Origin: Oscillospiraceae bacterium
GTDB taxonomy: Bacteria; Bacillota; Clostridia; Oscillospirales; Ruminococcaceae
Assembly (NCBI GenBank): GCA_018110825.1
Contig: JAGBCL010000109.1
Location: 62,001-126,000, forward strand
Length of the DNA: 64,000 nucleotides
Direction: 5' to 3'
The notes beneath the pieces were generated by a model. That model had not been told where the DNA came from, searched no databases, and worked only from the letters and a program-made list of their open reading frames with translations. The position numbers and the translations under genes were made by a program. Below are positions 8,571 through 15,811 of this stretch, in pieces (position 1 is the stretch's first letter; every line of letters begins with the position of its first letter).

Positions 8571-8599
8571 TTGCTTCGCATCATAATATGAACTATGAA
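8571..8599 (+). promoter_or_regulatory. Possible promoter for the Cys-rich gene
   Basis: TTGCTT (8571-8576), 17 bases, TATGAA (8594-8599). Weak match; a sporulation sigma factor could be used instead. Confidence 0.3.
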
Positions 8600-8664
8600 A
8601 AGTCAAACGGAACGCCAAAAACGCTCCCGACTTTCAGAATACATTATTTAAAGGAGAAATCTCT

Positions 8665-8817
8665 ATGAACTGTGGATTTAACTTTGGCAATGGCGGTAAC
8701 TGCTGCTGGATTATCATCATCCTTCTCGTGCTCTGGTTCTGCTGCGGCAACAATAACAACGGCTGCTCCAACAACTGCACATCCAACTGCGATTGCAACT
8801 GCAACAGCATTTGCTGA
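8665..8817 (+). CDS. Cys/Asn-rich single-span small protein (50 aa)
   Basis: ATG at 8665 with AAAGGAG 8 bases upstream; stop at 8815. The 50 residues contain 12 Cys and 14 Asn flanking one hydrophobic span (WIIIILLVLWF, residues 15-25). The composition resembles the small proteins auto-annotated in Ruminococcus and Clostridium as 'chorion class high-cysteine' proteins, and small sporulation membrane peptides. Function unknown. A strong terminator (8881-8915) ends the unit, so it is expressed alone. It faces sigK across that terminator; a spore-coat role is only a guess. Confidence 0.65.
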   Translation: MNCGFNFGNGGNCCWIIIILLVLWFCCGNNNNGCSNNCTSNCDCNCNSIC

Positions 8818-8880
8818 TTAAATCGCAAACAATCCGAATAAGTTTTACTTACGGACAGACGGAGAATGACCGTCACGAAA

Positions 8881-8915
8881 AAGTGTCCCGGCGTACTCAG
8901 TACGGCGGGACACTT
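8881..8915. terminator. Bidirectional terminator between Cys-rich gene and sigK
   Basis: AAGTGTCCCG.CGTAC pairs with GTACG.CGGGACACTT around loop TCA, one G-G mismatch; T-rich on both outer sides. Confidence 0.9.
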
Positions 8916-8919
8916 AATT

Positions 8920-9660
8920 TCATTTTGTTTCCCTCCCTTTGTTTTTGGAATTATCAAAAATTGAAGTACGGTCATACTTCTTCCTGAGGGTCTGCAAGGC
9001 TTTTTTCTCAATTCTGGAAACATAGGAACGGGAAATATCAAGTTTTTTGGCAACCTCTCTCTGAGTCAGCGGTTTACATCCGAACAAGCCATAGCGGTAC
9101 TTGATAATTGTCAGTTCACGCTCGTCAAGACACTCATCTATGAAGCGGTAAAGCTGCTCTGATTTTATATTCAGGTCAATTTTTTCGACGATGCCATCGT
9201 CCTCTGCGATAATATCAATAAGTGTAAGCTGGTTGCCCTCCTTATCGGTGTCAATCGGCTCGTCGAAGTAGATGTCCCCTGCGGTTTTCTTCAGGGAACG
9301 AAAGTGCATGAGAATTTCGTTCTCTATGCACCGGGAAGCATAGGTTGCGAATCTTACCTTCTTAGAATAATCAAAACTTGACACAGCTTTGATTAGTCCG
9401 ATTGTTCCTATAGAAATCAAGTCCTCCTGGTCGGTAGTCACGTTGTAATACTTTTTTATAATGTGTGCAACAAGACGCATATTGTGCTCGATAAGCTTAC
9501 TTCGGGCGGCGGTATCTCCCTCGTGCATTTTACGGAAACATTCTTCCTCCTCGGCGGCGGACAAGGGTTTCGGGAAAACACTTCCTGTTTCGAAATGCAG
9601 GGCGAAAAAAAGCAGGTTGTCAAACAGCAGGTTAAATAGTTCAAACATTTTAATAATCAT
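8920..9660 (-). CDS. sigK: Sporulation sigma factor sigma-K (pro-form)
   Basis: 246 residues. A hydrophobic N-terminal pro-sequence (about residues 1-30, rich in Phe/Leu) precedes FPKPLSAAEEE, then region 2 (HNMRLVAHIIKKY, DLISIGTIGLIKA, ATYASRCIENEILMHFR) and region 4 (YRYGLFGCKPLTQREVAKKL, SRSYVSRIEKKAL). This matches sigma-K, the late mother-cell sigma factor, made as an inactive membrane-held precursor. The coding frame is intact, so no skin-type element interrupts it. Start choice is open between 9660 and 9648; the nearest good ribosome site (AAGGAG, 9687-9682) is 21 bases upstream of 9660, across a hairpin that includes part of the start codon. Confidence 0.85.
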   Translation of the reverse strand: MIIKMFELFNLLFDNLLFFALHFETGSVFPKPLSAAEEEECFRKMHEGDTAARSKLIEHNMRLVAHIIKKYYNVTTDQEDLISIGTIGLIKAVSSFDYSKKVRFATYASRCIENEILMHFRSLKKTAGDIYFDEPIDTDKEGNQLTLIDIIAEDDGIVEKIDLNIKSEQLYRFIDECLDERELTIIKYRYGLFGCKPLTQREVAKKLDISRSYVSRIEKKALQTLRKKYDRTSIFDNSKNKGRETK

Positions 9661-9678
9661 TTTCCCGAAAGGGAAAAT
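9659..9678 (-). promoter_or_regulatory. Hairpin between ribosome site and sigK start codon
   Basis: On the minus strand ATTTTCCC, loop TTTC, GGGAAAAT: a perfect 8-bp stem whose 3' arm covers the first two bases of the AUG at 9660. The Shine-Dalgarno AAGGAG is just 5' of the hairpin, so folding would bring it next to the start or mask the start. Confidence 0.55.
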
Positions 9679-9715
9679 GCACTCCTTTCGATGTTTTGTG
9701 CTTTTCGTCAGAAAA

Positions 9716-9778
9716 TTTCGGATGACAATCCGAAAAACAAAACTCGGAGTTGAAAACTTGTTTTCAACTTCAACTCCG
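9716..9778. other. Two hairpins in the sigK/ABC-F divergent region
   Basis: TTTCGGAT/ATCCGAAA (9716-9723, 9728-9735) and a nested pair: GTTGAAAAC/GTTTTCAAC (9749-9757, 9760-9768) inside CGGAGTTGAA/TTCAACTCCG (9745-9754, 9769-9778). The latter two are mutually alternative folds. Neither follows a gene end, so plain termination does not explain them. Confidence 0.5.
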
Positions 9779-9832
9779 TAGTAAGGTTGTATTTTACAAT
9801 ATGCAGTCGGAAGAATGTCCTATGAATAAAAA

Positions 9833-9867
9833 CCGTGATTGACATTCACGGCAAATTCTGCTAAACT
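9833..9867 (+). promoter_or_regulatory. ABC-F promoter with dyad around the -35 box
   Basis: TTGACA (9839-9844), 17 bases, TAAACT (9862-9867). CCGTGA (9833-9838) and TCACGG (9846-9851) bracket the -35 box as a perfect 6-base inverted repeat, suggesting an operator. Confidence 0.65.
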
Positions 9868-9903
9868 GTTATTACTTATGCAAAACGAAAAGGAATTGAA
9901 AAT

Positions 9904-11457
9904 ATGAGTATTTTAAATGTTGAAAACGTGACACACGGTTTTGGTGCACGTCAGATTCTGAACAACGCTTCTTTCCGTCTGCTCAAAGGTGAGCACATAG
10001 GTCTTGTTGGTGCAAACGGTGAGGGTAAATCTACATTTCTGAACATTATCACGGGCAAGCTTGCTCCTGATGAGGGAAAGATTGAGTGGTGCAGACACAT
10101 TACCACGGGTTATCTTGACCAGTACAGCACGCTTACAAAGGGCAAGACGATTGCTGACGTGCTTCGTGATGCTTTTGCTCACTATGCTGAGCTTGAACAG
10201 GAAATGATGGCACTTTACGATTCCATGGCAGATTGCTCCGATGAGGAAATGGCTGAAGCTATGGAAAAGGTTGGCGAAATTCAGGACATTCTCGATTACA
10301 GCGGTTACTACACGATTGATGCGAAAATTTCCGAGTACGCAAACGGACTTGGACTTGGTGAAATCGGTCTTGACCGTGATGTTTCCGAGCTTTCGGGCGG
10401 TCAGCGTGCAAAGGTTTTGCTTGCTAAGGTACTGCTGGAAAATCCGATGATTCTTATTCTTGACGAGCCCACAAACTTCCTTGATGAAAATCACATTGCG
10501 TGGCTGAAAAACTTTTTGCAGAACTACGAAAATGCGTTTATTCTTGTTTCCCACGATATTCCGTTCCTTAATGATGTTGTCAATGTTATTTATCACGTTG
10601 AAAATGCGGTGCTGACGAGATACACGGGTGACTATGACAATTTCCAGAAGATGTACGAACTGAAAAAGCGTCAGCTTGAACAGGCTTACGAGAAGCAGCA
10701 AAAGGAAATTGCTGACCTTGAGGATTTTATTGCAAGGAACAAGGCGAGGGTTGCTACCACAAATATGGCTAAATCACGTCAGAAGAAGCTTGACAAGATG
10801 GACAAGATTACGCTTATGAGCGAGAAGCCGAAGCCGAATTTTTCTTTTCAGCCTGCGAGAACTCCGGGACGTGTGGTAATTGAATGCAGTGATTTGGTGC
10901 TTGGTTACGGTGAGCCGCTCACAAAGCCGTTGTCACTGAAGCTGGAATGCGGGCAGAAGGTTGCTATCAAGGGTGTAAACGGTTTGGGTAAGTCAACGCT
11001 GTTGAAAACGCTGTTGAAGCTTATTCCGCCTGTTTCGGGTGAGGTTGAGCACGACCAGTTTGTTGAGGTTGGTTACTTTGAGCAGGAGGAGGAAGCTACT
11101 TCCGAAACGGCTTTGCAGACAATTTGGGACGAATATCCTTCACTGACAAATGCAGAGGTGCGTGCGGCACTGGCGAGGTGCGGACTTACCACGGAGCATA
11201 TCACGTCGCAGATGCGTGTGCTTTCGGGCGGTGAGAATGCGAAGGTGCGTCTGTGCAGACTTATGCTGAAAAAGATAAATCTGCTTGTACTTGACGAGCC
11301 GACAAATCATCTTGATGTTGATGCAAAGGACGAGCTGAAATCGGCTATCAAGGACTTCAAGGGCACGGTGCTTCTTGTAAGCCACGAGCCTGAGTTTTAT
11401 CTTGATGTTTGTGATGAGGTCTGGAATTTGGAGCAGTGGACTACGAAAATCGTATGA
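9904..11457 (+). CDS. ABC-F family ATPase
   Basis: 517 residues with two ABC domains and no membrane segments. Domain 1: Walker A GANGEGKS, signature LSGGQ, Walker B ILILDEP. Domain 2: GVNGLGKS, LSGGE, LLVLDEP. They are joined by a charged helical linker (about residues 235-310; KKRQLEQAYEKQQKE) typical of the ribosome P-site tRNA-interaction motif. ABC-F proteins bind the ribosomal E site to rescue stalled or antibiotic-bound ribosomes. The subgroup (housekeeping versus resistance) cannot be set by eye. Overlapped frame continues into an acetyltransferase gene 17 bases after its stop, so the two form an operon. Confidence 0.85.
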   Translation: MSILNVENVTHGFGARQILNNASFRLLKGEHIGLVGANGEGKSTFLNIITGKLAPDEGKIEWCRHITTGYLDQYSTLTKGKTIADVLRDAFAHYAELEQEMMALYDSMADCSDEEMAEAMEKVGEIQDILDYSGYYTIDAKISEYANGLGLGEIGLDRDVSELSGGQRAKVLLAKVLLENPMILILDEPTNFLDENHIAWLKNFLQNYENAFILVSHDIPFLNDVVNVIYHVENAVLTRYTGDYDNFQKMYELKKRQLEQAYEKQQKEIADLEDFIARNKARVATTNMAKSRQKKLDKMDKITLMSEKPKPNFSFQPARTPGRVVIECSDLVLGYGEPLTKPLSLKLECGQKVAIKGVNGLGKSTLLKTLLKLIPPVSGEVEHDQFVEVGYFEQEEEATSETALQTIWDEYPSLTNAEVRAALARCGLTTEHITSQMRVLSGGENAKVRLCRLMLKKINLLVLDEPTNHLDVDAKDELKSAIKDFKGTVLLVSHEPEFYLDVCDEVWNLEQWTTKIV

Positions 11458-11474
11458 TAACGGAGGTAGCAGAT

Positions 11475-11918
11475 ATGGAAATAATGGAAGTTAAGGAAAA
11501 TAAAAAGCGATTTCTTCCACTATTACTATTGGCTGATGAACAGGAAGATATGATAGACCGATACCTCGACAAAGGTACAATGTATGTACTAAATGATAAT
11601 GGTATTAAATGTGAATGTGTTATCACAGATGAGGGAAATGGTATACTGGAAATAAAAAACATAGCAACTGAGCCACTTCATCACGGCAAAGGATATGCTA
11701 AACAGTTGATTGAATATATTGCTTCAAAGTACAAAAATCAATATTCAGTTCTTCAGGTCGGAACTGGAGATAGCCCGATGACAATTCCCTTTTATGAAAA
11801 ATGTGGATTTATACGTTCTCATAGTATCAAAAATTTCTTTACAGATAATTATGACCACCCAATATATGAATGCGGGATTCAACTGGTTGATATGGTATAT
11901 TTAAGAAAAGAACTATAA
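11475..11918 (+). CDS. GNAT-family N-acetyltransferase
   Basis: 147 residues. IKNIATEPLHHGKGYAKQL is the acetyl-CoA binding motif and FYEKCGF the C-terminal GNAT signature. ATG at 11475 is preferred because GGAGG (11462-11466) is 8 bases upstream; an upstream in-frame ATG inside the ABC-F gene has none. Same operon as the ABC-F protein and closed by the terminator at 11925-11952. Substrate unknown; pairing of ABC-F with an acetyltransferase is compatible with antibiotic tolerance, as an inference only. Confidence 0.75.
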   Translation: MEIMEVKENKKRFLPLLLLADEQEDMIDRYLDKGTMYVLNDNGIKCECVITDEGNGILEIKNIATEPLHHGKGYAKQLIEYIASKYKNQYSVLQVGTGDSPMTIPFYEKCGFIRSHSIKNFFTDNYDHPIYECGIQLVDMVYLRKEL

Positions 11919-11924
11919 AAGAAA

Positions 11925-11952
11925 ACCGCCACGGCAACTGTACCGTGGCGGT
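11925..11952. terminator. Bidirectional terminator between GNAT and glnA
   Basis: ACCGCCACGG (11925-11934) and CCGTGGCGGT (11943-11952), perfect 10-bp stem, T-rich in both directions. Confidence 0.92.
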
Positions 11953-11963
11953 CATTTTTTATA

Positions 11964-13388
11964 TTAGAGGTTGAAATATCTGTCAAATTCTGCCGGGTGA
12001 GGAATCTTGGAAAGTTCGAAGCATTCCTTTCTCTTGTTTGCGATAAATGTCTTGATGAGCTGTTCTGGGAATACACCGCCTTCTGTGAGGTAATCGTGGT
12101 CAGCTTCGAGTGCATCAAGAGCAGCATCAAGAGTTGTTGGGAGAGAAGAAAGCTTTGCCTTTTCCTCATCGGAAAGCTTATAGAGGTTAAAGTCATATGG
12201 ACCCCAGCCGTTTGCGTGTGGGTCAATCTTGTTCTTTACACCGTCAAGACCTGCCATAAGGATTGCTGCATAAGCAAGGTATGGGTTACAGGTTGCGTCA
12301 GGGTTACGGATTTCGAAACGTCTGAGCTTTGGCGTTTTTGCGTAAGCTGGGATACGGATTACGGCACTTCTGTTGGAAGTTGCGTAACCAACTGTTACAG
12401 GTGCCTCAAAGCCAGGTACAAGACGCTTGAAGGAGTTTGTACTTGGGTTTGTGATTGCACAGAGAGAAGAAATATGCTTCAGCAGACCGCCCATAAAGTA
12501 GTGTGCTGTTTCACTGAGATGTGAATAGCCGTTATCATCGGAGAACACAGGCTCGCCGTCCTTGAGGAGAAGCATATGTACGTGCATACCGTTACCAGCT
12601 TCACCGTAAACAGGCTTTGGCATAAAGGTTGCAACCTTACCGTACTTGAGAGCTGTATTGTGGATAATGTACTTAATCATCATTGTTGCGTCAGCCATGG
12701 TTGACATCTGACCGAGCATTGGTTCGATTTCAAACTGACCTGCTGCACCAACTTCAGGGTGGTGGTACTTGATTGGAATACCAGCCTTCTGCATTTCCAT
12801 ACACATTTCAGAACGGCACTCATAAGAGGTATCGAATGGCTTAGCGATGTGGTAGTTCTTCTGATGGGCAACTACACAGCCCTTTCCTTCTGTTTCGCTG
12901 TTCCAGTAAGCCTGTGAAGTATCAACGTACATACCGATTCTTTCAGGTGTTACGGACCAGCCTGCGTTATCGAAAAGATGGAATTCAAATTCGGGGAGTA
13001 TGAGCATTGTATCAGCAATGCCTGTATCCTTCATATACTGTTCAGCAGCAAGAACGATGTTTCTTGGATACTGGTCAAGCGGACGGTTTTCAGGGTAGTC
13101 GATAACCATTGCATTACCTGTGATAGAGAGGGTTGGTACGCCGCAGAACGGGTCAACCATAGCTGTATCCAGGTCAGGAATAAATACCATATCGCTCTTT
13201 TCAACAACTGCATAGCCATAGTTGGAAGCATCGAAACCGATACCTTCCTTCAATGTATCCTCATTGAACTGTTCAGCAGGGATTGTTACGTGACGGAACT
13301 GACCGTTGATATCAACGATTTTGAAGTCAATCATCTGGATATCATTATCCTTGATCATATTCATAAGCTCTTGTACTGTTCTTGCCAT
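11964..13388 (-). CDS. glnA: Glutamine synthetase, type I
   Basis: 474 residues. GS signatures in order: metal/substrate acids in LPEFEFHLFD, EVGAAGQFEIEP, GNGMHVHM (His of the metal site), and NRSAVIRIP with the conserved glutamate-loop Arg, ending in FEIRNPDATCNPYLA. It makes glutamine from glutamate, ammonia and ATP in the cytosol. The ATG at 13388 has GGAGG 8 bases upstream; a frame extension of 19 codons upstream lacks one. Tyr is present at the position equivalent to the adenylylation site (NLYKLSDEE), but no adenylyltransferase is in view. Monocistronic, with its own promoter and a palindrome just downstream of it. Confidence 0.93.
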   Translation of the reverse strand: MARTVQELMNMIKDNDIQMIDFKIVDINGQFRHVTIPAEQFNEDTLKEGIGFDASNYGYAVVEKSDMVFIPDLDTAMVDPFCGVPTLSITGNAMVIDYPENRPLDQYPRNIVLAAEQYMKDTGIADTMLILPEFEFHLFDNAGWSVTPERIGMYVDTSQAYWNSETEGKGCVVAHQKNYHIAKPFDTSYECRSEMCMEMQKAGIPIKYHHPEVGAAGQFEIEPMLGQMSTMADATMMIKYIIHNTALKYGKVATFMPKPVYGEAGNGMHVHMLLLKDGEPVFSDDNGYSHLSETAHYFMGGLLKHISSLCAITNPSTNSFKRLVPGFEAPVTVGYATSNRSAVIRIPAYAKTPKLRRFEIRNPDATCNPYLAYAAILMAGLDGVKNKIDPHANGWGPYDFNLYKLSDEEKAKLSSLPTTLDAALDALEADHDYLTEGGVFPEQLIKTFIANKRKECFELSKIPHPAEFDRYFNL

Positions 13389-13430
13389 TTGAAAACCTCC
13401 AATATAATTCTTTTTCCAAACTGTATGTGT

Positions 13431-13485
13431 TGTAAAATTACACAACCGTTATTGACATTATACCATACAAAATATGAAATTGCAA
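13431..13485 (-). promoter_or_regulatory. glnA promoter and downstream palindrome
   Basis: Minus strand: TTGCAA (13485-13480), 17 bases, TATAAT (13462-13457). TGTAA-AA-TTACA (13431-13442) lies at about +15 to +26, a repressor-like position. It is shorter than the GlnR/TnrA box, so the factor is unknown. Confidence 0.65.
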
Positions 13486-13509
13486 CAAAAAGTTTTCAAC
13501 ATTACAAAA

Positions 13510-13538
13510 AACCGCAGGAAAATAGTTTTCCTGCGGTT
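13510..13538 (-). terminator. Terminator after the GH5 lipoprotein gene
   Basis: AACCGCAGGAAAA / TTTTCCTGCGGTT with loop TAG, followed on the minus strand by TTTTTGTAAT. Confidence 0.88.
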
Positions 13539-13551
13539 AAAAATTATTCAA

Positions 13552-14649
13552 TCAATTGTTTCTCCAAGGGGAATCCTTTGTTCTTTCGCTGATAAGTTCC
13601 TTTATATACTTGCCTGTTTCACTAAGAATACTATCCTTTTTGAAGATACTTGAGGTTTCGTCCTTATCATTTACAGACCAGTTACAGCTGGAAATGTTGT
13701 TCTTATCCATCCACGCAAACCATTCTTCCGTAGAAGCTTTATCGATATTTCCGTTGCCATCTGCATTTACGCTTCCCCATTCTGTTACAAAGAGAGGAAT
13801 ACCTGCGGCAAGTGCTTTGTCACCGTTATCTCTGAGCCACTGCTTATGAGTACCTGCGTAGAAATGGAGAGTATAGGCAATATTTTCGCCTTCAACAGGA
13901 TTTCCTGCTGCAGAAACAACATCCTGAGACCAGGTCGGAGAACCTACAATCACAAGATTATCGGAGTGCTTTCTGATTGCGGGAATAACTATTTCAGCGT
14001 ATGCCTTTACAGTTTCCCAGCTTACCTGAGTAGGTTCATTATAAATTTCGAAAATAACATTATCGTAGCTTCCATATTTTTCAGCAAGCTGCTCAAAGTA
14101 CGCAACAGCCTCGTCAGGATTGTTGTGTGCACCATGGGAATGCCAGTCAATGATTACATATACACCACGCTCAATTGCCTGATTGATAACATCCTCAATG
14201 AGTGGCTCGCAGGTATCGTCATATGGCACGCCGTTATCCTGGATACCGTATGAACAGCGGACAACCTCACAATTATAATCATCTACGAGATAATCAACGT
14301 AATCGGCGGTATAATATTTCTGTGACCAGTTGCTCCAGAAAAAGCTCATACCTGTTACTCTCACCGGCTCACCTGTATTTTTTCCTACAAGCTTATTACC
14401 ATCAGCAATGATTTCACCATAATACGCAACCGGTGTACCTGCTGTAGTCTCGGCTTCTGTAGTTTCTTCTGCAGTTGCTTCTTCCGTTTCAGTTGTTTGC
14501 TGTTCGGTTGTTGTTTCAGTAACACTGATTGTTTCTGCAGTAGTTACAGTAACCTGCTCAGAAGTCTGCATAACAGGACTTTCCGTATTATCTGCTGAAC
14601 ACGCTGTAAGCACTGCACACATAACAAGTATGGTTATTATTCTTTTCAT
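13552..14649 (-). CDS. GH5 endoglucanase-like lipoprotein
   Basis: 365 residues. The start at 14649 gives a lipoprotein signal (MKRIITILVM, lipobox LTAC, Cys17), then a Thr/Glu-rich linker (about 25-70) and a GH5 (subfamily 2-like) barrel. IDWHSHG, EIYNEP (acid/base Glu) and VTEWG (nucleophile Glu) are the catalytic strands. It should cut beta-1,4-glucan at the cell surface. Length fits a bare catalytic domain with no carbohydrate-binding module. AGGAG lies 9-10 bases upstream of the start. It has its own promoter (14722-14750) and terminator. Confidence 0.88.
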   Translation of the reverse strand: MKRIITILVMCAVLTACSADNTESPVMQTSEQVTVTTAETISVTETTTEQQTTETEEATAEETTEAETTAGTPVAYYGEIIADGNKLVGKNTGEPVRVTGMSFFWSNWSQKYYTADYVDYLVDDYNCEVVRCSYGIQDNGVPYDDTCEPLIEDVINQAIERGVYVIIDWHSHGAHNNPDEAVAYFEQLAEKYGSYDNVIFEIYNEPTQVSWETVKAYAEIVIPAIRKHSDNLVIVGSPTWSQDVVSAAGNPVEGENIAYTLHFYAGTHKQWLRDNGDKALAAGIPLFVTEWGSVNADGNGNIDKASTEEWFAWMDKNNISSCNWSVNDKDETSSIFKKDSILSETGKYIKELISERTKDSPWRNN

Positions 14650-14721
14650 AATTTCACTCCTGTTCAATATTGACACGGATTTCAAGAACATAATTATTAC
14701 AAAAATACAAAATCTATGTAC

Positions 14722-14750
14722 ATTATATATTTATTACCGATAATTGTCAA
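14722..14750 (-). promoter_or_regulatory. Promoter of the GH5 lipoprotein gene
   Basis: Minus strand: TTGACA (14750-14745), 17 bases, TATAAT (14727-14722). Full consensus. Confidence 0.8.
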
Positions 14751-14805
14751 TACAAAAATCAAAACAAAACAACTGATTATTTGGTTTTATTTATTGCAAA
14801 ATCTA

Positions 14806-14834
14806 TTGTACTCGGAAGAAAAATATGGTATAAT
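14806..14834 (+). promoter_or_regulatory. Promoter of the EamA/NhaC operon
   Basis: TTGTAC (14806-14811), 17 bases, TATAAT (14829-14834), 42 bases before the ATG at 14876. Confidence 0.7.
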
Positions 14835-14875
14835 AAAACGAATTTTATTATTTTATATTGAAATAAGAGGTTATT

Positions 14876-15811
14876 ATGAACAAAAAACTAAAAGGCAACC
14901 TCATGCTTCTGATTACCGCATTAATATGGGGTACGGCCTTTGTAGCACAAAGCAAGGGAATGGACTACATAGGTCCTTTTACTTACAGTGCTGTAAGAAC
15001 TTTTCTCGGTGGAATTGTTCTTATTCCAGTAATTGTCTTTTTAAGAAAATTCAATGGTACGGCTTCATCTGAAAGCAAAGCTCCTATGAGTGTTACCATA
15101 CGCGGTGGAATAATCTGTGGCATTATTCTCTGCATTGCAAGCTCCCTTCAGCAAGTAGGAATAAGTATGACAACTGCCGGAAAGGCAGGATTCATAAGTG
15201 CTATATACATTATTGCTGTACCGTTAATTGAATTTTTCCTTTACAAGAAGAAATCTGTATTTGTATGGATTTGTGCACTTATTGCCTTTGCAGGACTATA
15301 TCTGCTGTGTGTAAATGAAAATCTCCGTATAAACCGCGGTGATATGATTGTTTTATACAGTGCTTTCGGTTTTACAGTGCACATAATGGTTATCGACCGA
15401 TTTAACAGCAAGGGTGCTGATGGTCTGATAATGTCGTGCATACAATTCTTTACTGCTTCAATATTTATGGCAATTGCCATGTTTACTTTTGAAACTCCTG
15501 CTCTTGCTGATATCTTTGATGCAAGATATACTATTCTTTATGCTGGAATAATGTCAAGTGGTGTAGCTTTTACCCTGCAGATTCTCGGTCAGCGTTACAC
15601 CGACCCGACCTCTGCTTCGTTACTTATGAGTCTTGAATCGGTATTTGCGGCATTGTCAGGATGGCTCATACTTAACGAAATAATGTCATTGAAAGAATTT
15701 TCGGGATGTATTCTTGTTTTTGCAGCCGTTATTCTGTCGCAGCTGCAGGATATGAGAAAAAATAAAAAGAAAACAAACAAGGGGGAATTTTATGAAAAAA
15801 CATCTGAGTAA
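14876..15811 (+). CDS. EamA/DMT-family transporter
   Basis: 311 residues with about ten hydrophobic spans in two EamA repeats (first repeat begins ITALIWGTAFVAQS; second begins SAFGFTVHIMVI). ALIWG and the C-terminal LESVFAALSGWLILNE are hallmarks of drug/metabolite exporters of this superfamily, which move amino acids, nucleotide-linked metabolites or other small molecules across the cytoplasmic membrane. The C-terminus is basic and overlaps the NhaC-like gene by 20 bases, so the two are translationally coupled. Substrate unknown. Confidence 0.85.
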   Translation: MNKKLKGNLMLLITALIWGTAFVAQSKGMDYIGPFTYSAVRTFLGGIVLIPVIVFLRKFNGTASSESKAPMSVTIRGGIICGIILCIASSLQQVGISMTTAGKAGFISAIYIIAVPLIEFFLYKKKSVFVWICALIAFAGLYLLCVNENLRINRGDMIVLYSAFGFTVHIMVIDRFNSKGADGLIMSCIQFFTASIFMAIAMFTFETPALADIFDARYTILYAGIMSSGVAFTLQILGQRYTDPTSASLLMSLESVFAALSGWLILNEIMSLKEFSGCILVFAAVILSQLQDMRKNKKKTNKGEFYEKTSE

